Notes: a model not told the origin generated them from the sequence alone. DNA of 64,000 nt from Anaerocolumna jejuensis DSM 15929 (GCF_900142215.1 NZ_FRAC01000009.1:1-64000), one strand, 5' to 3'. Positions 25,259 through 34,298 are shown, numbered from the stretch's first letter. Numbers and translations: made by a program.

Positions 25259-26536
25259 ATGTTAGATATCAAATTTGTCAGAGAAAATCCCGATATTGTA
25301 AAGCAAAACATCAAAAATAAGTTCCAGGAGAATAAGCTTGGCCTGGTGGATGAGGTTATTGAACTGGATTCCCAGTCCCGAGCTGCCAAGCAGGAAGCCG
25401 ATAATTTAAGGGCGGAGAGAAATAAGATATCCAAGCAAATCGGCGGTCTGATGGCACAGGGCAAAAAGGACGAAGCTGAAGAAATGAAAACCAAGGTAAA
25501 TGCCCAGTCCCAGAGACTTACCGAATTAGAGGCTGCAGAAACAGAATTGGAAGAAAAAATCAAGAAAATCATGATGACCATCCCCAATATTATTGACCCC
25601 AGTGTTCCCATTGGAAAGGATGACAGTGAAAATGTAGAGGTTAAGCGTTACGGTGACCCTGTAGTGCCTGATTTTGAAATTCCTTACCACACGGAAATCA
25701 TGGAGAAATTAAAGGGGATTGATTTGGACAGCGCCAGAAAAGTAGCCGGCAATGGCTTCTATTATCTGATGGGTGATATTGCAAGGCTCCATTCAGCAGT
25801 GATATCCTACGCAAGGGATTTTATGATTGACAGGGGCTTTACCTACTGTATCCCTCCCTTTATGATAAGAAGTGATGTTGTTACAGGCGTTATGAGCTTT
25901 GCGGAAATGGATGCCATGATGTATAAGATTGAAGGAGAGGATTTATACCTCATTGGTACCAGTGAACATTCCATGATTGGTAAATTCATTGATACCATCC
26001 TTCCGGAAGAAACCCTTCCTCAGACCTTAACCAGCTATTCTCCCTGCTTCCGTAAAGAAAAGGGTGCCCATGGTCTGGAGGAGCGCGGTGTTTACCGAAT
26101 CCACCAGTTCGAAAAGCAGGAAATGATCGTAGTATGTAATCCGGAAGACAGCCCTAAGTGGTTCGATATATTATGGCAGAATACCGTTGACCTCTTCCGC
26201 TCTCTGGACATTCCCGTAAGAACTCTGGAATGCTGTTCCGGTGACCTTGCTGACCTGAAGGTTAAGTCTGTAGACGTAGAGGCCTGGTCCCCCAGACAGA
26301 AGAAATATTTCGAAGTGGGAAGCTGCTCTAATCTCGGAGATGCCCAGGCACGCCGCTTGAAAATCCGTGTTGTGGGAGAGAATGGCAAATACTTCGCCCA
26401 CACCCTGAATAATACGGTGGTTGCTCCTCCCAGAATGCTGATTGCTTTCCTTGAGAACAACTTAAATGCCGACGGCTCTATTAATATTCCGAAAGCCTTA
26501 CAGCCATATATGGGCGGAAAGGCCGTCATCAAATAA
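25259..26536 (+). CDS. serS: Seryl-tRNA synthetase
   Basis: 425 residues, normal length. The N-terminal coiled-coil arm that grips tRNA-Ser (about 30-100: LVDEVIELDSQSRAAKQEAD, AEEMKTKVNAQSQRLTEL), then the class II core: LIGTSEHSMIGKF, motif 2 FRKEKGAHGLEERGVYRIHQ and motif 3 NNTVVAPPRMLIAFLEN. AAGGAGG precedes the ATG at 25259; the frame is open further upstream but that part lies in the T-box leader. Controlled by the upstream T-box and followed by a strong terminator. Confidence 0.97.
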   Translation: MLDIKFVRENPDIVKQNIKNKFQENKLGLVDEVIELDSQSRAAKQEADNLRAERNKISKQIGGLMAQGKKDEAEEMKTKVNAQSQRLTELEAAETELEEKIKKIMMTIPNIIDPSVPIGKDDSENVEVKRYGDPVVPDFEIPYHTEIMEKLKGIDLDSARKVAGNGFYYLMGDIARLHSAVISYARDFMIDRGFTYCIPPFMIRSDVVTGVMSFAEMDAMMYKIEGEDLYLIGTSEHSMIGKFIDTILPEETLPQTLTSYSPCFRKEKGAHGLEERGVYRIHQFEKQEMIVVCNPEDSPKWFDILWQNTVDLFRSLDIPVRTLECCSGDLADLKVKSVDVEAWSPRQKKYFEVGSCSNLGDAQARRLKIRVVGENGKYFAHTLNNTVVAPPRMLIAFLENNLNADGSINIPKALQPYMGGKAVIK

Positions 26537-26550
26537 TTAAGCTTGAATTA

Positions 26551-26592
26551 CCGGGAGGATGCCTGCTGTATATCTGCAATCCTCCCGGTTTT
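26551..26592 (+). terminator. Terminator of serS
   Basis: CCGGGAGGAT (26551-26560) pairs with ATCCTCCCGG (26579-26588), followed by TTTT. Confidence 0.9.
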
Positions 26593-26750
26593 ATTAAGAA
26601 ATTTATGTAAGTAACCATCCCCCCAGGCGGTTGATAAGGAAATGCTGCAACTAACATAATTGAGTTTTAATCTGTTTTATTCCTGCTGCCAATATCCATA
26701 ATTCTCATCTTAACCCGTCAAACCATCAGCCACATATCAAAGGAGTCTTT

Positions 26751-27659
26751 ATGTCATCCAGTCAAAACATAAAAGGTCATATCGCCGCATTATTCAGTGT
26801 AATCTTCTGGGGCACTACCTTTATTTCAACCAAAGTATTGTTAAAGGATTTTTCTCCCTTTGAAATTCTAATCCTGCGCTTTTTTATCGGCTACATAGCT
26901 CTCTGGTGCATCAAGCCCACCAAGGGCACAAAGCTGCCGGGCCAGAAAAAGTCCGACGAATGGCTGTTTCTTGGTGCCGGATTATCCGGGGTAACCTTAT
27001 ATTTTCTTATGGAGAACAATGCCCTGACCCTGACCTATGCCTCCGATGTGGGAGTCATAGTATCCACCGCCCCTTTCTTTACAGCACTTATGGCGCACTT
27101 TCTGCTGAAGAATGAAAGGTTCCGCCCCTCTTTCTTTCTAGGCTTTCTGGCTGCCATGGCCGGAATATTCCTCATCAGCTACAACGGAAGTACCGCTCTG
27201 TCCTTAAATCCCATGGGGGATTTACTTGCCCTGGCTGCTGCCTTTGTGTGGGGAATCTATTCGATCTTTACCAAGAAAATCAGCGATTTGGGCTATAATA
27301 TGGCCATAGCAACTCGTAAAATCTTCCTCTATGGTCTTCTTACAATGCTTCCTCTCATACCGGTTTTTCGTCCTTCCTTTGATTATAAAGAGCTCATAAA
27401 GCCAGTCACCCTTGGAAACCTTCTATATTTAAGTCTCGGCGCTTCCGCTTTATGCTATGTTATCTGGAACTGGGCCACAAAGATATTGGGAGCCGTTAAG
27501 ACAAGTCTGTACATATATGTCATTCCGGTAATTGCCATTATAACCTCAGCCATCTTTCTCCATGAGAAAATGACCTTAATCAGCAGTATTGGCACTCTCC
27601 TTACCATAGCCGGACTTGTTATATCGGAAAATCCTCTTGCCAAAAGAAAAGCAGTATAA
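26751..27659 (+). CDS. EamA-family (DMT) transporter
   Basis: 302 residues with ten hydrophobic segments forming two EamA repeats: the first opens FSVIFWGTTFISTKVLLKDF, the second starts near residue 155 (LALAAAFVWGIYSIFTKKIS). Typical of metabolite exporters such as amino-acid or nucleoside efflux pumps; the substrate cannot be told. CAAAGGAG before the ATG. Single gene, ended by a bidirectional terminator shared with convergent lysC. Confidence 0.88.
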   Translation: MSSSQNIKGHIAALFSVIFWGTTFISTKVLLKDFSPFEILILRFFIGYIALWCIKPTKGTKLPGQKKSDEWLFLGAGLSGVTLYFLMENNALTLTYASDVGVIVSTAPFFTALMAHFLLKNERFRPSFFLGFLAAMAGIFLISYNGSTALSLNPMGDLLALAAAFVWGIYSIFTKKISDLGYNMAIATRKIFLYGLLTMLPLIPVFRPSFDYKELIKPVTLGNLLYLSLGASALCYVIWNWATKILGAVKTSLYIYVIPVIAIITSAIFLHEKMTLISSIGTLLTIAGLVISENPLAKRKAV

Positions 27660-27660
27660 G

Positions 27661-27704
27661 AAAAGTGCTGTCACCCAATAATGAAATCAGGGGACAGCAC
27701 TTTT
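27661..27704. terminator. Bidirectional terminator between EamA gene and lysC
   Basis: AAAAGTGCTGTC (27661-27672) with GACAGCACTTTT (27693-27704), a perfect 12-bp stem between convergent genes. Confidence 0.9.
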
Positions 27705-27736
27705 CTTTTTATTGACTACATTCCTTAAGCTTCTCT

Positions 27737-29056
27737 TTACAGCTTGGATAAAACAAAAATATCATAAATAGCATTAATCGCTGATTCAAAATCCTTGTTG
27801 CTTACACCAATAATGATATTTAACTCACTGGAGCCCTGGTCTATCATCTTGACATTTACATTGGCATGGGCAAGGGCAGAGAAGATTCTTCCTGCTGTTC
27901 CTCTCATCTGACGCATCCCTCTCCCAACAACGGCGATAAGAGCCAAATCACTTTCCAAATCAACAGAGTCTGGACTGGCTGCATGGTCAATACCGGCTAA
28001 CACGCTCTGTTCCTTTTCTACAAATTCATCCTGGTGGACAAATACCGTCAGGGTATCAATGCCTGAGGGCATATGCTCAAAGGAAATACCGTTCTCCTCA
28101 AACACCTTCAGAACTTTTCTCCCAAAACCGATTTCGGAATTCATCATATCCTTCTCAATATTGATTGCAACAAAGCCCTTCTTTCCGGCAATTCCGGTTA
28201 TGGTATATTCCGGTTTTAAGCAGGTGTTCTTTACAATCATAGTTCCCGGGTCCTCCGGTGAATTTGTATTGCGGATATTGATAGGAATACCTTCCTTTCT
28301 TACCGGGAAGATAGCATCCTCATGCAGTACAGTAGCCCCCATATAGGACAGCTCACGAAGCTCTTTATAGGTTATGGTGGAGATTACCTGAGGATTCTTA
28401 ATAATTCTCGGATCCGCTACCAGAAAACCGGATACATCGGTCCAGTTCTCATAAATATCAGCTTGTACTGCCTTTGCCACGATAGAACCGGTGATATCGG
28501 AACCGCCTCTGGAAAAGGTCCTGATATCACCATTTTCCAATGCGCCGTAGAAACCGGGAATTACCGCATTAGGTGTTTTCTGAAGTCTTTCTGCCAGCAC
28601 GGCATCTGTTTTGTCAGCATCAAATATTCCTTTATTATCAAAGAATATGACATCCTTCGCATCAAGAAATTCATATCCCAAATACTCCGCCATAATTAAT
28701 CCGTTTAAGTATTCCCCCCTGGAAGCAGCATAATCCGAACCTTTTTTTGACTTAAAGTCAGCAGCTATCTGCTCGAATTCCTTATCAAGAGACATCCCAA
28801 GGTCAAGGCCCTTAATAATCTCCATATAACGCTTCTTAATTTCATCCAAGGTCTTTCTGAAATCTTCCTCTGACACTGCCATATCATAGCAATGGTATAG
28901 CATGTCCGTCACTTTGGTATCCTTGGAATTACGTTTGCCGGGTGCAGAAGGAACTACATACCTTCTTGCTTCGTCGGAACGGATAATCGCCCCCACCTTT
29001 TTGAACTGTTCTGCGTTTGCTAAGGAACTCCCGCCGAATTTAACTACTTTAATCAT
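27737..29056 (-). CDS. lysC: Aspartate kinase
   Basis: 439 residues from the ATG at 29056 (GGAGGAAGAT upstream); a start 12 bases earlier is possible. Amino-acid kinase domain (1-290): KVVKFGGSSLAN, GFYGALENGDIRTFSRGGSDITGS (Asp/ATP site) and TNSPEDPGTMI; then two ACT domains (305-439: AVVGRGMRQMRGTAGRIF, NVNVKMIDQGSSELNIIIGV). First step of lysine, threonine and methionine synthesis; ACT domains imply feedback inhibition. No lysine riboswitch is recognised in the 170-base leader. Confidence 0.95.
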   Translation of the reverse strand: MIKVVKFGGSSLANAEQFKKVGAIIRSDEARRYVVPSAPGKRNSKDTKVTDMLYHCYDMAVSEEDFRKTLDEIKKRYMEIIKGLDLGMSLDKEFEQIAADFKSKKGSDYAASRGEYLNGLIMAEYLGYEFLDAKDVIFFDNKGIFDADKTDAVLAERLQKTPNAVIPGFYGALENGDIRTFSRGGSDITGSIVAKAVQADIYENWTDVSGFLVADPRIIKNPQVISTITYKELRELSYMGATVLHEDAIFPVRKEGIPINIRNTNSPEDPGTMIVKNTCLKPEYTITGIAGKKGFVAINIEKDMMNSEIGFGRKVLKVFEENGISFEHMPSGIDTLTVFVHQDEFVEKEQSVLAGIDHAASPDSVDLESDLALIAVVGRGMRQMRGTAGRIFSALAHANVNVKMIDQGSSELNIIIGVSNKDFESAINAIYDIFVLSKL

Positions 29057-29482
29057 ATCTTCCTCCACCGTAATTAAAATATTCTAGCTTTCTATCTGTA
29101 GTCTGTGCCTTTAAGCAAATATTTGCCGCGGGTAAGAACAAATATACGTAAAAATAACAGCACGATTATGCTGATTGCAGCAATCTGCCTGGAAATAATG
29201 CCCCCTTGCTGCCTTACAAATTTTTTTTGCTTTTTATAATACCACATATCACATTTTATTGCAATGAATTAATAAAGTATTTATACAGGAATTTCATCGG
29301 CCATTCTTTTGAAAGCCCCCACCAAAATTGTCCTTCGTTACGGATATATTACCAATTTATAACTTCCAGCTTCGTCCATAACATGTATGAATACTATCAA
29401 TTATTGCATATATATTCAATGTATTTCCAATACTACAACAACTATTTACAGTACTATTCCGCCAGATATTCCTGGCTGGCCC
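29057..29482. other. lysC leader and gap to yfcE
   Basis: The roughly 170-base leader contains a minus-strand frame rich in hydrophobic residues (RQIAAISIIVLLFLRIFVL) but with no start codon or ribosome site. From 29270 to 29480 nothing recognisable is seen. Confidence 0.4.
29236..29264 (-). promoter_or_regulatory. Promoter of lysC
   Basis: TTGCAA (29264-29259), 17 bases, TATTAT (29241-29236), about 180 bases upstream of the start. Confidence 0.6.
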
Positions 29483-30022
29483 TTACAGGGACGCCTTCTT
29501 ATAAATCTCACCTTCCAGGTTTTTAAAGAATACCTCCTCCTCCCAAATGATATAGCTGTGAGGGCTGTTTTCCTTAGGGATGGAGACGGAGCCGGGATTT
29601 ACATAGATAAAATCTTCTCTCTCCTCCCAGGCGGGAATATGGGTATGGCCGTTTAACAGAATATCCCCCTTCTTTATGCAGGGCTTATTATCCGGATTGA
29701 AATGATGTCCGTGGGTAGCAAATATCATATGGTCATTCAGATAAAGGATGCAATAATCAGAAAGAATCGGGAAGTTAAGCACCATCTGGTCAACCTCCGT
29801 ATCGCAGTTTCCCCTGACACAGAGCAGCTCCTCTTTCACGGCATTCAGAAGCTCTATGACCTTCTTTGGCTCATATTCCCTGGGCAGGTCATTTCTTGGG
29901 CCATGATAAAGTATATCCCCAAGCAAGAGAAGCTTATCTGCGCCCTCCCTTTTGTATGCTTCCAGCATTTTATCACAGTAATAGGCTGAGCCATGTATAT
30001 CCGATGCAATCATTAACTTCAT
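29483..30022 (-). CDS. yfcE: YfcE-type phosphodiesterase (MJ0936 metallophosphoesterase)
   Basis: 179 residues. All calcineurin-like motifs are present in order: ASDIHGS (D-x-H), LLLGDILYHG, VRGNCDTE, ATHGHHF and NGHTHIP. Two-metal phosphodiesterase; YfcE of E. coli acts on model diesters and its physiological substrate is unclear. The LysR-type regulator gene ends 19 bases upstream of its start, on the same strand, so the two may be one transcript. Confidence 0.9.
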   Translation of the reverse strand: MKLMIASDIHGSAYYCDKMLEAYKREGADKLLLLGDILYHGPRNDLPREYEPKKVIELLNAVKEELLCVRGNCDTEVDQMVLNFPILSDYCILYLNDHMIFATHGHHFNPDNKPCIKKGDILLNGHTHIPAWEEREDFIYVNPGSVSIPKENSPHSYIIWEEEVFFKNLEGEIYKKASL

Positions 30023-30041
30023 AATAGTTCTCTCCTTTCTG

Positions 30042-30926
30042 TTAAAGCACTTCCTTCAATACCTCAATAAATTTACAGGTGGTCACGGATAAATGCTTGT
30101 TCTTATTGTATATTAAACTGTACGGGTATTCCAGCTTGTCACATTTTATACGAAGCTCTGTAAGCATTCCCTTCTCAATCTCTGATTTTACGGCATAATA
30201 GGGAAGAATGGATACCCCCAGGTCTGCATAAATGGCGTATTTAATCGCATCTATACTGCCAAAATGCATGCCGATATTCTCTGTCAGTCCGTAGGCTTCC
30301 ACAAATTTCTTATAGTAGGTATAAAGCTGCGAGGTTGTGCTATGAACTACAAAAGCCGTATGGGAGAGCTCCTGTATATCAAGGGAATCTTTTGCCGTTA
30401 AGGGATTTTCCGGTGAGGCCACAATAATCAGCCGGTCATTAAAAAGCTTTTCCGCAAATATATTGCTGTTATAATTGCCGTTTCCTCCGTTTACAGCCAC
30501 ATCGAGGGTTCCGTTTTCAATCAGGTTTGCGATTTCCGAGGTATCCGCAACGTGGAGATTCACGGAAACACCCGGATATCTTTTCTTCATTACGCCTATG
30601 ACCTTGGGAAGGATATAGACTCCGGGTGTATTGCTGGCCCCCAGGTTTATTGTCCCTGCTATTTCATTTCCAAGGTTCTGGATATGGTTTTCCAAATCTT
30701 CTACAATGGCAAAAATCTTCTTGGTATAGCTGTATAGCATTTCCCCGTCTTCACTGAGTACGATTTTATTGCCAATCTTATTAAAAAGCTTAAGTCCGGT
30801 TCCGCCCTCCAGCTTCTTAATCTGTATGGAAAGAGCGGGCTGGCTTACGCAAAGTACTTCAGACGCCTTCTTAAAACTTGTATATTTTGCTATGGTATGA
30901 AATATCTTCAGGTAATGCAGTTCCAT
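30042..30926 (-). CDS. LysR-family transcriptional regulator
   Basis: 294 residues from the ATG at 30926 (AAGGAGG 7 bases upstream); an upstream ATG at 30959 is not needed. HTH 1-60 (LKIFHTIAKYTSFKKASEVLCVSQPALSIQIKKLE), effector domain 90-294 (INLGASNTPGVYILPKVIG, IASPENPLTAKDSLD-like, GMHFGSIDAIKYAIYADLGVSILP). The effector is unknown. Its 5' side faces a 620-base gap with an orphan terminator and a palindromic element. Confidence 0.9.
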   Translation of the reverse strand: MELHYLKIFHTIAKYTSFKKASEVLCVSQPALSIQIKKLEGGTGLKLFNKIGNKIVLSEDGEMLYSYTKKIFAIVEDLENHIQNLGNEIAGTINLGASNTPGVYILPKVIGVMKKRYPGVSVNLHVADTSEIANLIENGTLDVAVNGGNGNYNSNIFAEKLFNDRLIIVASPENPLTAKDSLDIQELSHTAFVVHSTTSQLYTYYKKFVEAYGLTENIGMHFGSIDAIKYAIYADLGVSILPYYAVKSEIEKGMLTELRIKCDKLEYPYSLIYNKNKHLSVTTCKFIEVLKEVL

Positions 30927-30993
30927 CCCAATCCCTCCTTCTATCATTGTAAAGGTCATAACTTTTATTTATGAGCGTCATTTAAACAATATA

Positions 30994-31111
30994 TTGGATT
31001 AATGAATAAAAGTATATTATACTGTACTTGTAAAAATTCAAATCACCTAAACCTTTAGAGCTTCCGGATTTCAAGTAATCAGATTACTTACACCAGTTTT
31101 CGCGGAGGCTC
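30994..31111 (+). ncRNA. Candidate small RNA or structured element
   Basis: A plausible plus-strand promoter (TTGGAT 30994, TATACT 31018-31023, spacer 18) is followed by a hairpin, GAGCTTCCG (31058-31066) with CGGAGGCTC (31103-31111), holding an inner stem AAGTAAT/ATTACTT. No ORF. A strong orphan terminator lies at 31240-31279. Not a family I recognise. Confidence 0.35.
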
Positions 31112-31239
31112 TTATTCCGTCTATTTATAACTGCCTATGCTGATAGTTTAAGAAATTTTACACATAGAGAATTATAGCATACTACAAAAAAAATACAATT
31201 ATTTTTCCTATATTGCTATTCTTCTTCCTTTATGCTATA

Positions 31240-31279
31240 GTGAGGGCATCCCCCCAGGGGGGATGTCCTCACTTTTTTT
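31240..31279 (+). terminator. Strong orphan terminator
   Basis: GTGAGGGCATCCCCC pairs with GGGGGATGTCCTCAC, followed by seven T, on the plus strand, with no plus-strand gene within about 3.5 kb upstream. Confidence 0.85.
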
Positions 31280-31308
31280 CTGCCTGCTTCTAATAACTTA
31301 TTTTAAGA

Positions 31309-31502
31309 TAGTTATTACTACCTTGCATAAATTTATGCTTACCATGCCTGATATTTGCGGTGAGGCAAGGCGGAGGAATGAGGTATAGCGGTGACTGGCA
31401 ACGGTTGCCAGTAGAGCAGTTGCTGCATCGATTGACGGCAACGCAGTATCGGTGCAAATAGCGGGTGCGGATTTAAGTAAAAATTATGCAGAGTAGTACT
31501 AA
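31309..31502. repeat. 194-bp imperfect palindromic element
   Basis: The left arm 31309-31341 (TACTACCTTGCATAAATTTA) is mirrored by the right arm 31474-31502. The G/C-rich centre has ACTGGCAAC/GTTGCCAGT and other short stems. It looks like a MITE or REP-type element placed directly before the EamA gene. Confidence 0.65.
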
Positions 31503-31546
31503 ATGAAATGATAGATATATGTTGAACGTAATGAAAAGGAGTCTTT

Positions 31547-32596
31547 ATGAAAAATCCAATACGCCTTTCTACCTTTTATGCCATACTTGCAGCTGTTTTG
31601 TTCAGCCTGAATTCCCCCTTTTCCAAGCTGCTGCTTGAAAAGCTTCCTCCAACTTTAATGGCTTCCCTGCTTTATCTTGGTGCCGGGCTGGGGATGTCTT
31701 TTCTTTATCTGATACAGAAAAACACTCATCAAAAAAGGGAAGCCAGACTTACAAAGCATGAACTTCCCTATACCCTTGGTATGATACTGCTCGATATTGC
31801 AGCTCCCATCTTTCTCATGTTTGGCTTGACAAAAACCAGTGCCGCCAATGCATCCCTTCTGGGTAACTTTGAAATAGTAGCAACAGCACTTATTGCCTTT
31901 TTTATATTTAAGGAAGCCATCGGAAAAAGGCTTTGGGGTGCCCTGCTTCTGATTACTGCCGGCTGTCTGCTTCTTAGTATGAGCGATATCCGAAACTTTA
32001 CCTTCTCTGCAGGTTCTCTCCTTGTGCTTATGGCAAGTATTTGCTGGGGCCTTGAAAATAACTGTACCCGCATGCTCTCCCATAAAAGCCCTATGGAAAT
32101 CGTTATTTTAAAGGGCTTTGGCTCCGGCCTTGGCTCTCTTATTATCAGCCTGTTTACAGAAAAGCCTGTCTTTCCTATCCCTTCTGTCCTGGCAGCATGT
32201 TTCCTTGGCTTTATTTCCTACGGTCTCAGTATCTTTTTCTATGTACTGGCACAAAGAGAATTAGGCGCTGCAAGAACCGGGGCCTTCTACGCCATTGCAC
32301 CCTTTCTGGGAGTTCTGCTGTCTTTCCTGATTTTCCGTGAGCACATAACACCTTCCTTCTTTATTGCTCTGCTGATCTTCGGCTTTGGTACCTATCTGGC
32401 TTCTAGTGAAAGGCACAGACATCTTCATACCCATCCTGCTCTTACCCATGAGCACAGGCACAGCCATGACGACGGACACCATGACCATTATCACGAGGAG
32501 CCTGTAAAAGGGGAGCACAGCCATATACATACCCATGCTCCCCTTACCCATACACACAGCCACACTCCGGATATTCATCATACCCACAGCCATTAG
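31547..32596 (+). CDS. EamA-family transporter with His-rich tail
   Basis: 349 residues: ten hydrophobic segments in two EamA repeats (1-290: YAILAAVLFSLNSPFSKLLL; VLMASICWGLENNCTRMLS), then a tail of about 55 residues dominated by His (HTHAPLTHTHSHTPDIHHTH). Such tails bind Zn, Ni or Co, so a metal or metal-regulated role is possible (inference). AAAAGGAG before the ATG. The stop is 3 bases from the stop of convergent clpP, with no terminator between them. Confidence 0.88.
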   Translation: MKNPIRLSTFYAILAAVLFSLNSPFSKLLLEKLPPTLMASLLYLGAGLGMSFLYLIQKNTHQKREARLTKHELPYTLGMILLDIAAPIFLMFGLTKTSAANASLLGNFEIVATALIAFFIFKEAIGKRLWGALLLITAGCLLLSMSDIRNFTFSAGSLLVLMASICWGLENNCTRMLSHKSPMEIVILKGFGSGLGSLIISLFTEKPVFPIPSVLAACFLGFISYGLSIFFYVLAQRELGAARTGAFYAIAPFLGVLLSFLIFREHITPSFFIALLIFGFGTYLASSERHRHLHTHPALTHEHRHSHDDGHHDHYHEEPVKGEHSHIHTHAPLTHTHSHTPDIHHTHSH

Positions 32597-32599
32597 CTG

Positions 32600-33184
32600 T
32601 TACTGTTTTCTTTGCATAATGTCATCAATAAGACCGTAGTCCTTTGCTTCTTCGGCTGTCATAAAATAGTCTCTTTCGGTATCCTTTTCAATCTCTTCCA
32701 GGCTTTTTCCTGTGTTTTGAGAAAGAATTCCATTTAAACGCCCTTTCGTCCTTTGGATTTTGTCGCTGATTATTCTTATGTCACTTGCTGTACCGTTTCC
32801 GCCGCCGGAAGGCTGATGTATCATTATTTCCGCATTGGGAAGGGCATAGCGCTTTCCCTTCGTTCCTCCTGCTAAGAGGAAGGAGCCCATGCTGGCCGCC
32901 AGGCCGACACATATGGTGGACACATCGCATTTAATGAACTCCATGGTATCATAGATAGCAAACCCTGCCGATACGGAGCCCCCCGGTGAATTGATGTACA
33001 GATGGATATCCTTCCCGGGATCCTCCGCCTCCAAAAACAGCAGCTGCGCCACAATAACGCTTGCAGAAGCATCTGTGACCTCTTCATTCAAAAATATAAT
33101 CCTATCCTTTAACAGCCTGGAGTAAATATCATAGCTTCTTTCCCCTCTTGCTGTCTGTTCAATCACATAAGGTACCAAACTCAT
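32600..33184 (-). CDS. clpP: ClpP-family serine protease subunit
   Basis: 194 residues, full length, catalytic triad S98 (GLAASMGS), H123 (MIHQPSGG) and D172 (RDYFM), with oligomer and substrate features (YINSPGGSVSAGFAIYDTM). Works with a Clp ATPase; none is encoded here. Unusual context: it starts inside the stop of an AraC-type HTH gene (4-base overlap) rather than beside tig and clpX, which suggests an extra ClpP paralogue under separate control. Confidence 0.93.
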   Translation of the reverse strand: MSLVPYVIEQTARGERSYDIYSRLLKDRIIFLNEEVTDASASVIVAQLLFLEAEDPGKDIHLYINSPGGSVSAGFAIYDTMEFIKCDVSTICVGLAASMGSFLLAGGTKGKRYALPNAEIMIHQPSGGGNGTASDIRIISDKIQRTKGRLNGILSQNTGKSLEEIEKDTERDYFMTAEEAKDYGLIDDIMQRKQ

Positions 33185-33576
33185 GCTGTAAGCCTCCTTT
33201 CACTTCCAAGCCTGAAAACAGTGCTAAATACTGAGTTCCTGACTGCCTGCCTGATGTTATTACGGTAAATTCCGGGGGATACCTGGTAAAGCCTCTTAAA
33301 GGCAAGGGTAAATGCCTGCTGGGATTCATAGCAGGCCCCAAATGCAATCTCTAATATGGAGGTATTGGTAAAGGCAAGCTGTATGGCCGCTGCCTTTAAC
33401 CGCTCTTCCCTTATATATTTTGTAAGGGTGCATCCGTAATGCTTTGTAAAAAGCCTTTCCAAATGGTATTTTGAATAACCGGCTTCCTTTGCAACTTTAT
33501 CCAAATCCAATTCTTCCTGGAGATGGCTATCAATATATGTCTTTATTTTCTTTAAAGATTTTTCTTTTTCAGTCAT
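33181..33576 (-). CDS. Stand-alone AraC-type HTH protein
   Basis: 131 residues: two AraC helix-turn-helices and little else (IKTYIDSHLQEELDLDKVAKEAGYSKYHLERLFTKHYG; IAFGACYESQQAFTLAFKRLYQVSPGIYR). No sensor domain, so like SoxS/Rob-type small regulators. Overlaps the start of clpP by 4 bases, implying translational coupling. Confidence 0.88.
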   Translation of the reverse strand: MTEKEKSLKKIKTYIDSHLQEELDLDKVAKEAGYSKYHLERLFTKHYGCTLTKYIREERLKAAAIQLAFTNTSILEIAFGACYESQQAFTLAFKRLYQVSPGIYRNNIRQAVRNSVFSTVFRLGSERRLTA

Positions 33577-33904
33577 AGTTCACCTCATTCCCGAATTTTA
33601 AATAATACTTATTTCTATATAAGTTGAATTTTGAATTTTTCCTTTTCCAAATAAAAAAAGGCCGGAATGTGTGGCTTACGCTTGGAATAGGTCAAAAATT
33701 TAATTCAGCTCATATGTTTATAGCAGAGGTTTTTTTGGTTTTTAGTTTCTTGGCATCTTGGTTTGTTGATTTGTTGGTTGTTGGTTTGCTGGCTTCTTCT
33801 TTGACAATCACATCCGGCTTTTTATACTTCTTAATTATAAAATTTCCGGATGTAATCTCCTATGTTGGTATTATAACAGATATTATAAAAGATGTTTTAA
33901 TAGA

Positions 33905-33946
33905 AATTGCGATACTGTTCTCTGACAGGTATCGCAATTATTTTTT
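33905..33946 (+). terminator. Orphan plus-strand terminator
   Basis: AATTGCGATACTG (33905-33917) with CAGGTATCGCAATT (33926-33939), then TATTTTTT. No convincing plus-strand gene precedes it; 33600-33900 is T/G-rich and may be an untranslated transcript. Confidence 0.75.
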
Positions 33947-33954
33947 ATAATTAT

Positions 33955-34235
33955 GAGTTAATTAATTTATAACCAGATTATGTTTATACGATTATGTTAT
34001 AAATTGATTACGTTATGAACTGATTATATTACGAACCGATTATGTTATGAACTGATTATGTTACGAACCAATTATGTTGTGAACCGATTATGTTGTGAAC
34101 CGATTATGTTGTGAACCGATTATGTTGTAAACCGATTATGTTGTGAACCAATTATGTTGTGAACCGATTACGTTATAACTGATTATATACGAACCAAAAC
34201 GTAATGTCTGTTTACGTTATGAACCGATTACTAAC
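33955..34235. repeat. Minisatellite, 16-bp unit
   Basis: About 15 imperfect copies of GATTATGTTGTGAACC/GATTATGTTATGAACT. Shares the ATTATGTTA core with the 17-bp minisatellite at 15762-15895. Confidence 0.85.
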
Positions 34236-34298
34236 TTGCTCTCTACCTCTTTCCGTTAACAATGAATCTTAATACACCACTCCTGCCGTTGTCCTTAA

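Noticed and set aside
29057..29230. Lysine riboswitch in the lysC leader
   Set aside because: The conserved lysine-riboswitch core (AGAGGUGCG and related elements) is not found.
33624..33950. Plus-strand hydrophobic ORF of 108 codons
   Set aside because: Starts with TTG without a ribosome site, lies in T-rich low-complexity DNA, and runs through a terminator stem.
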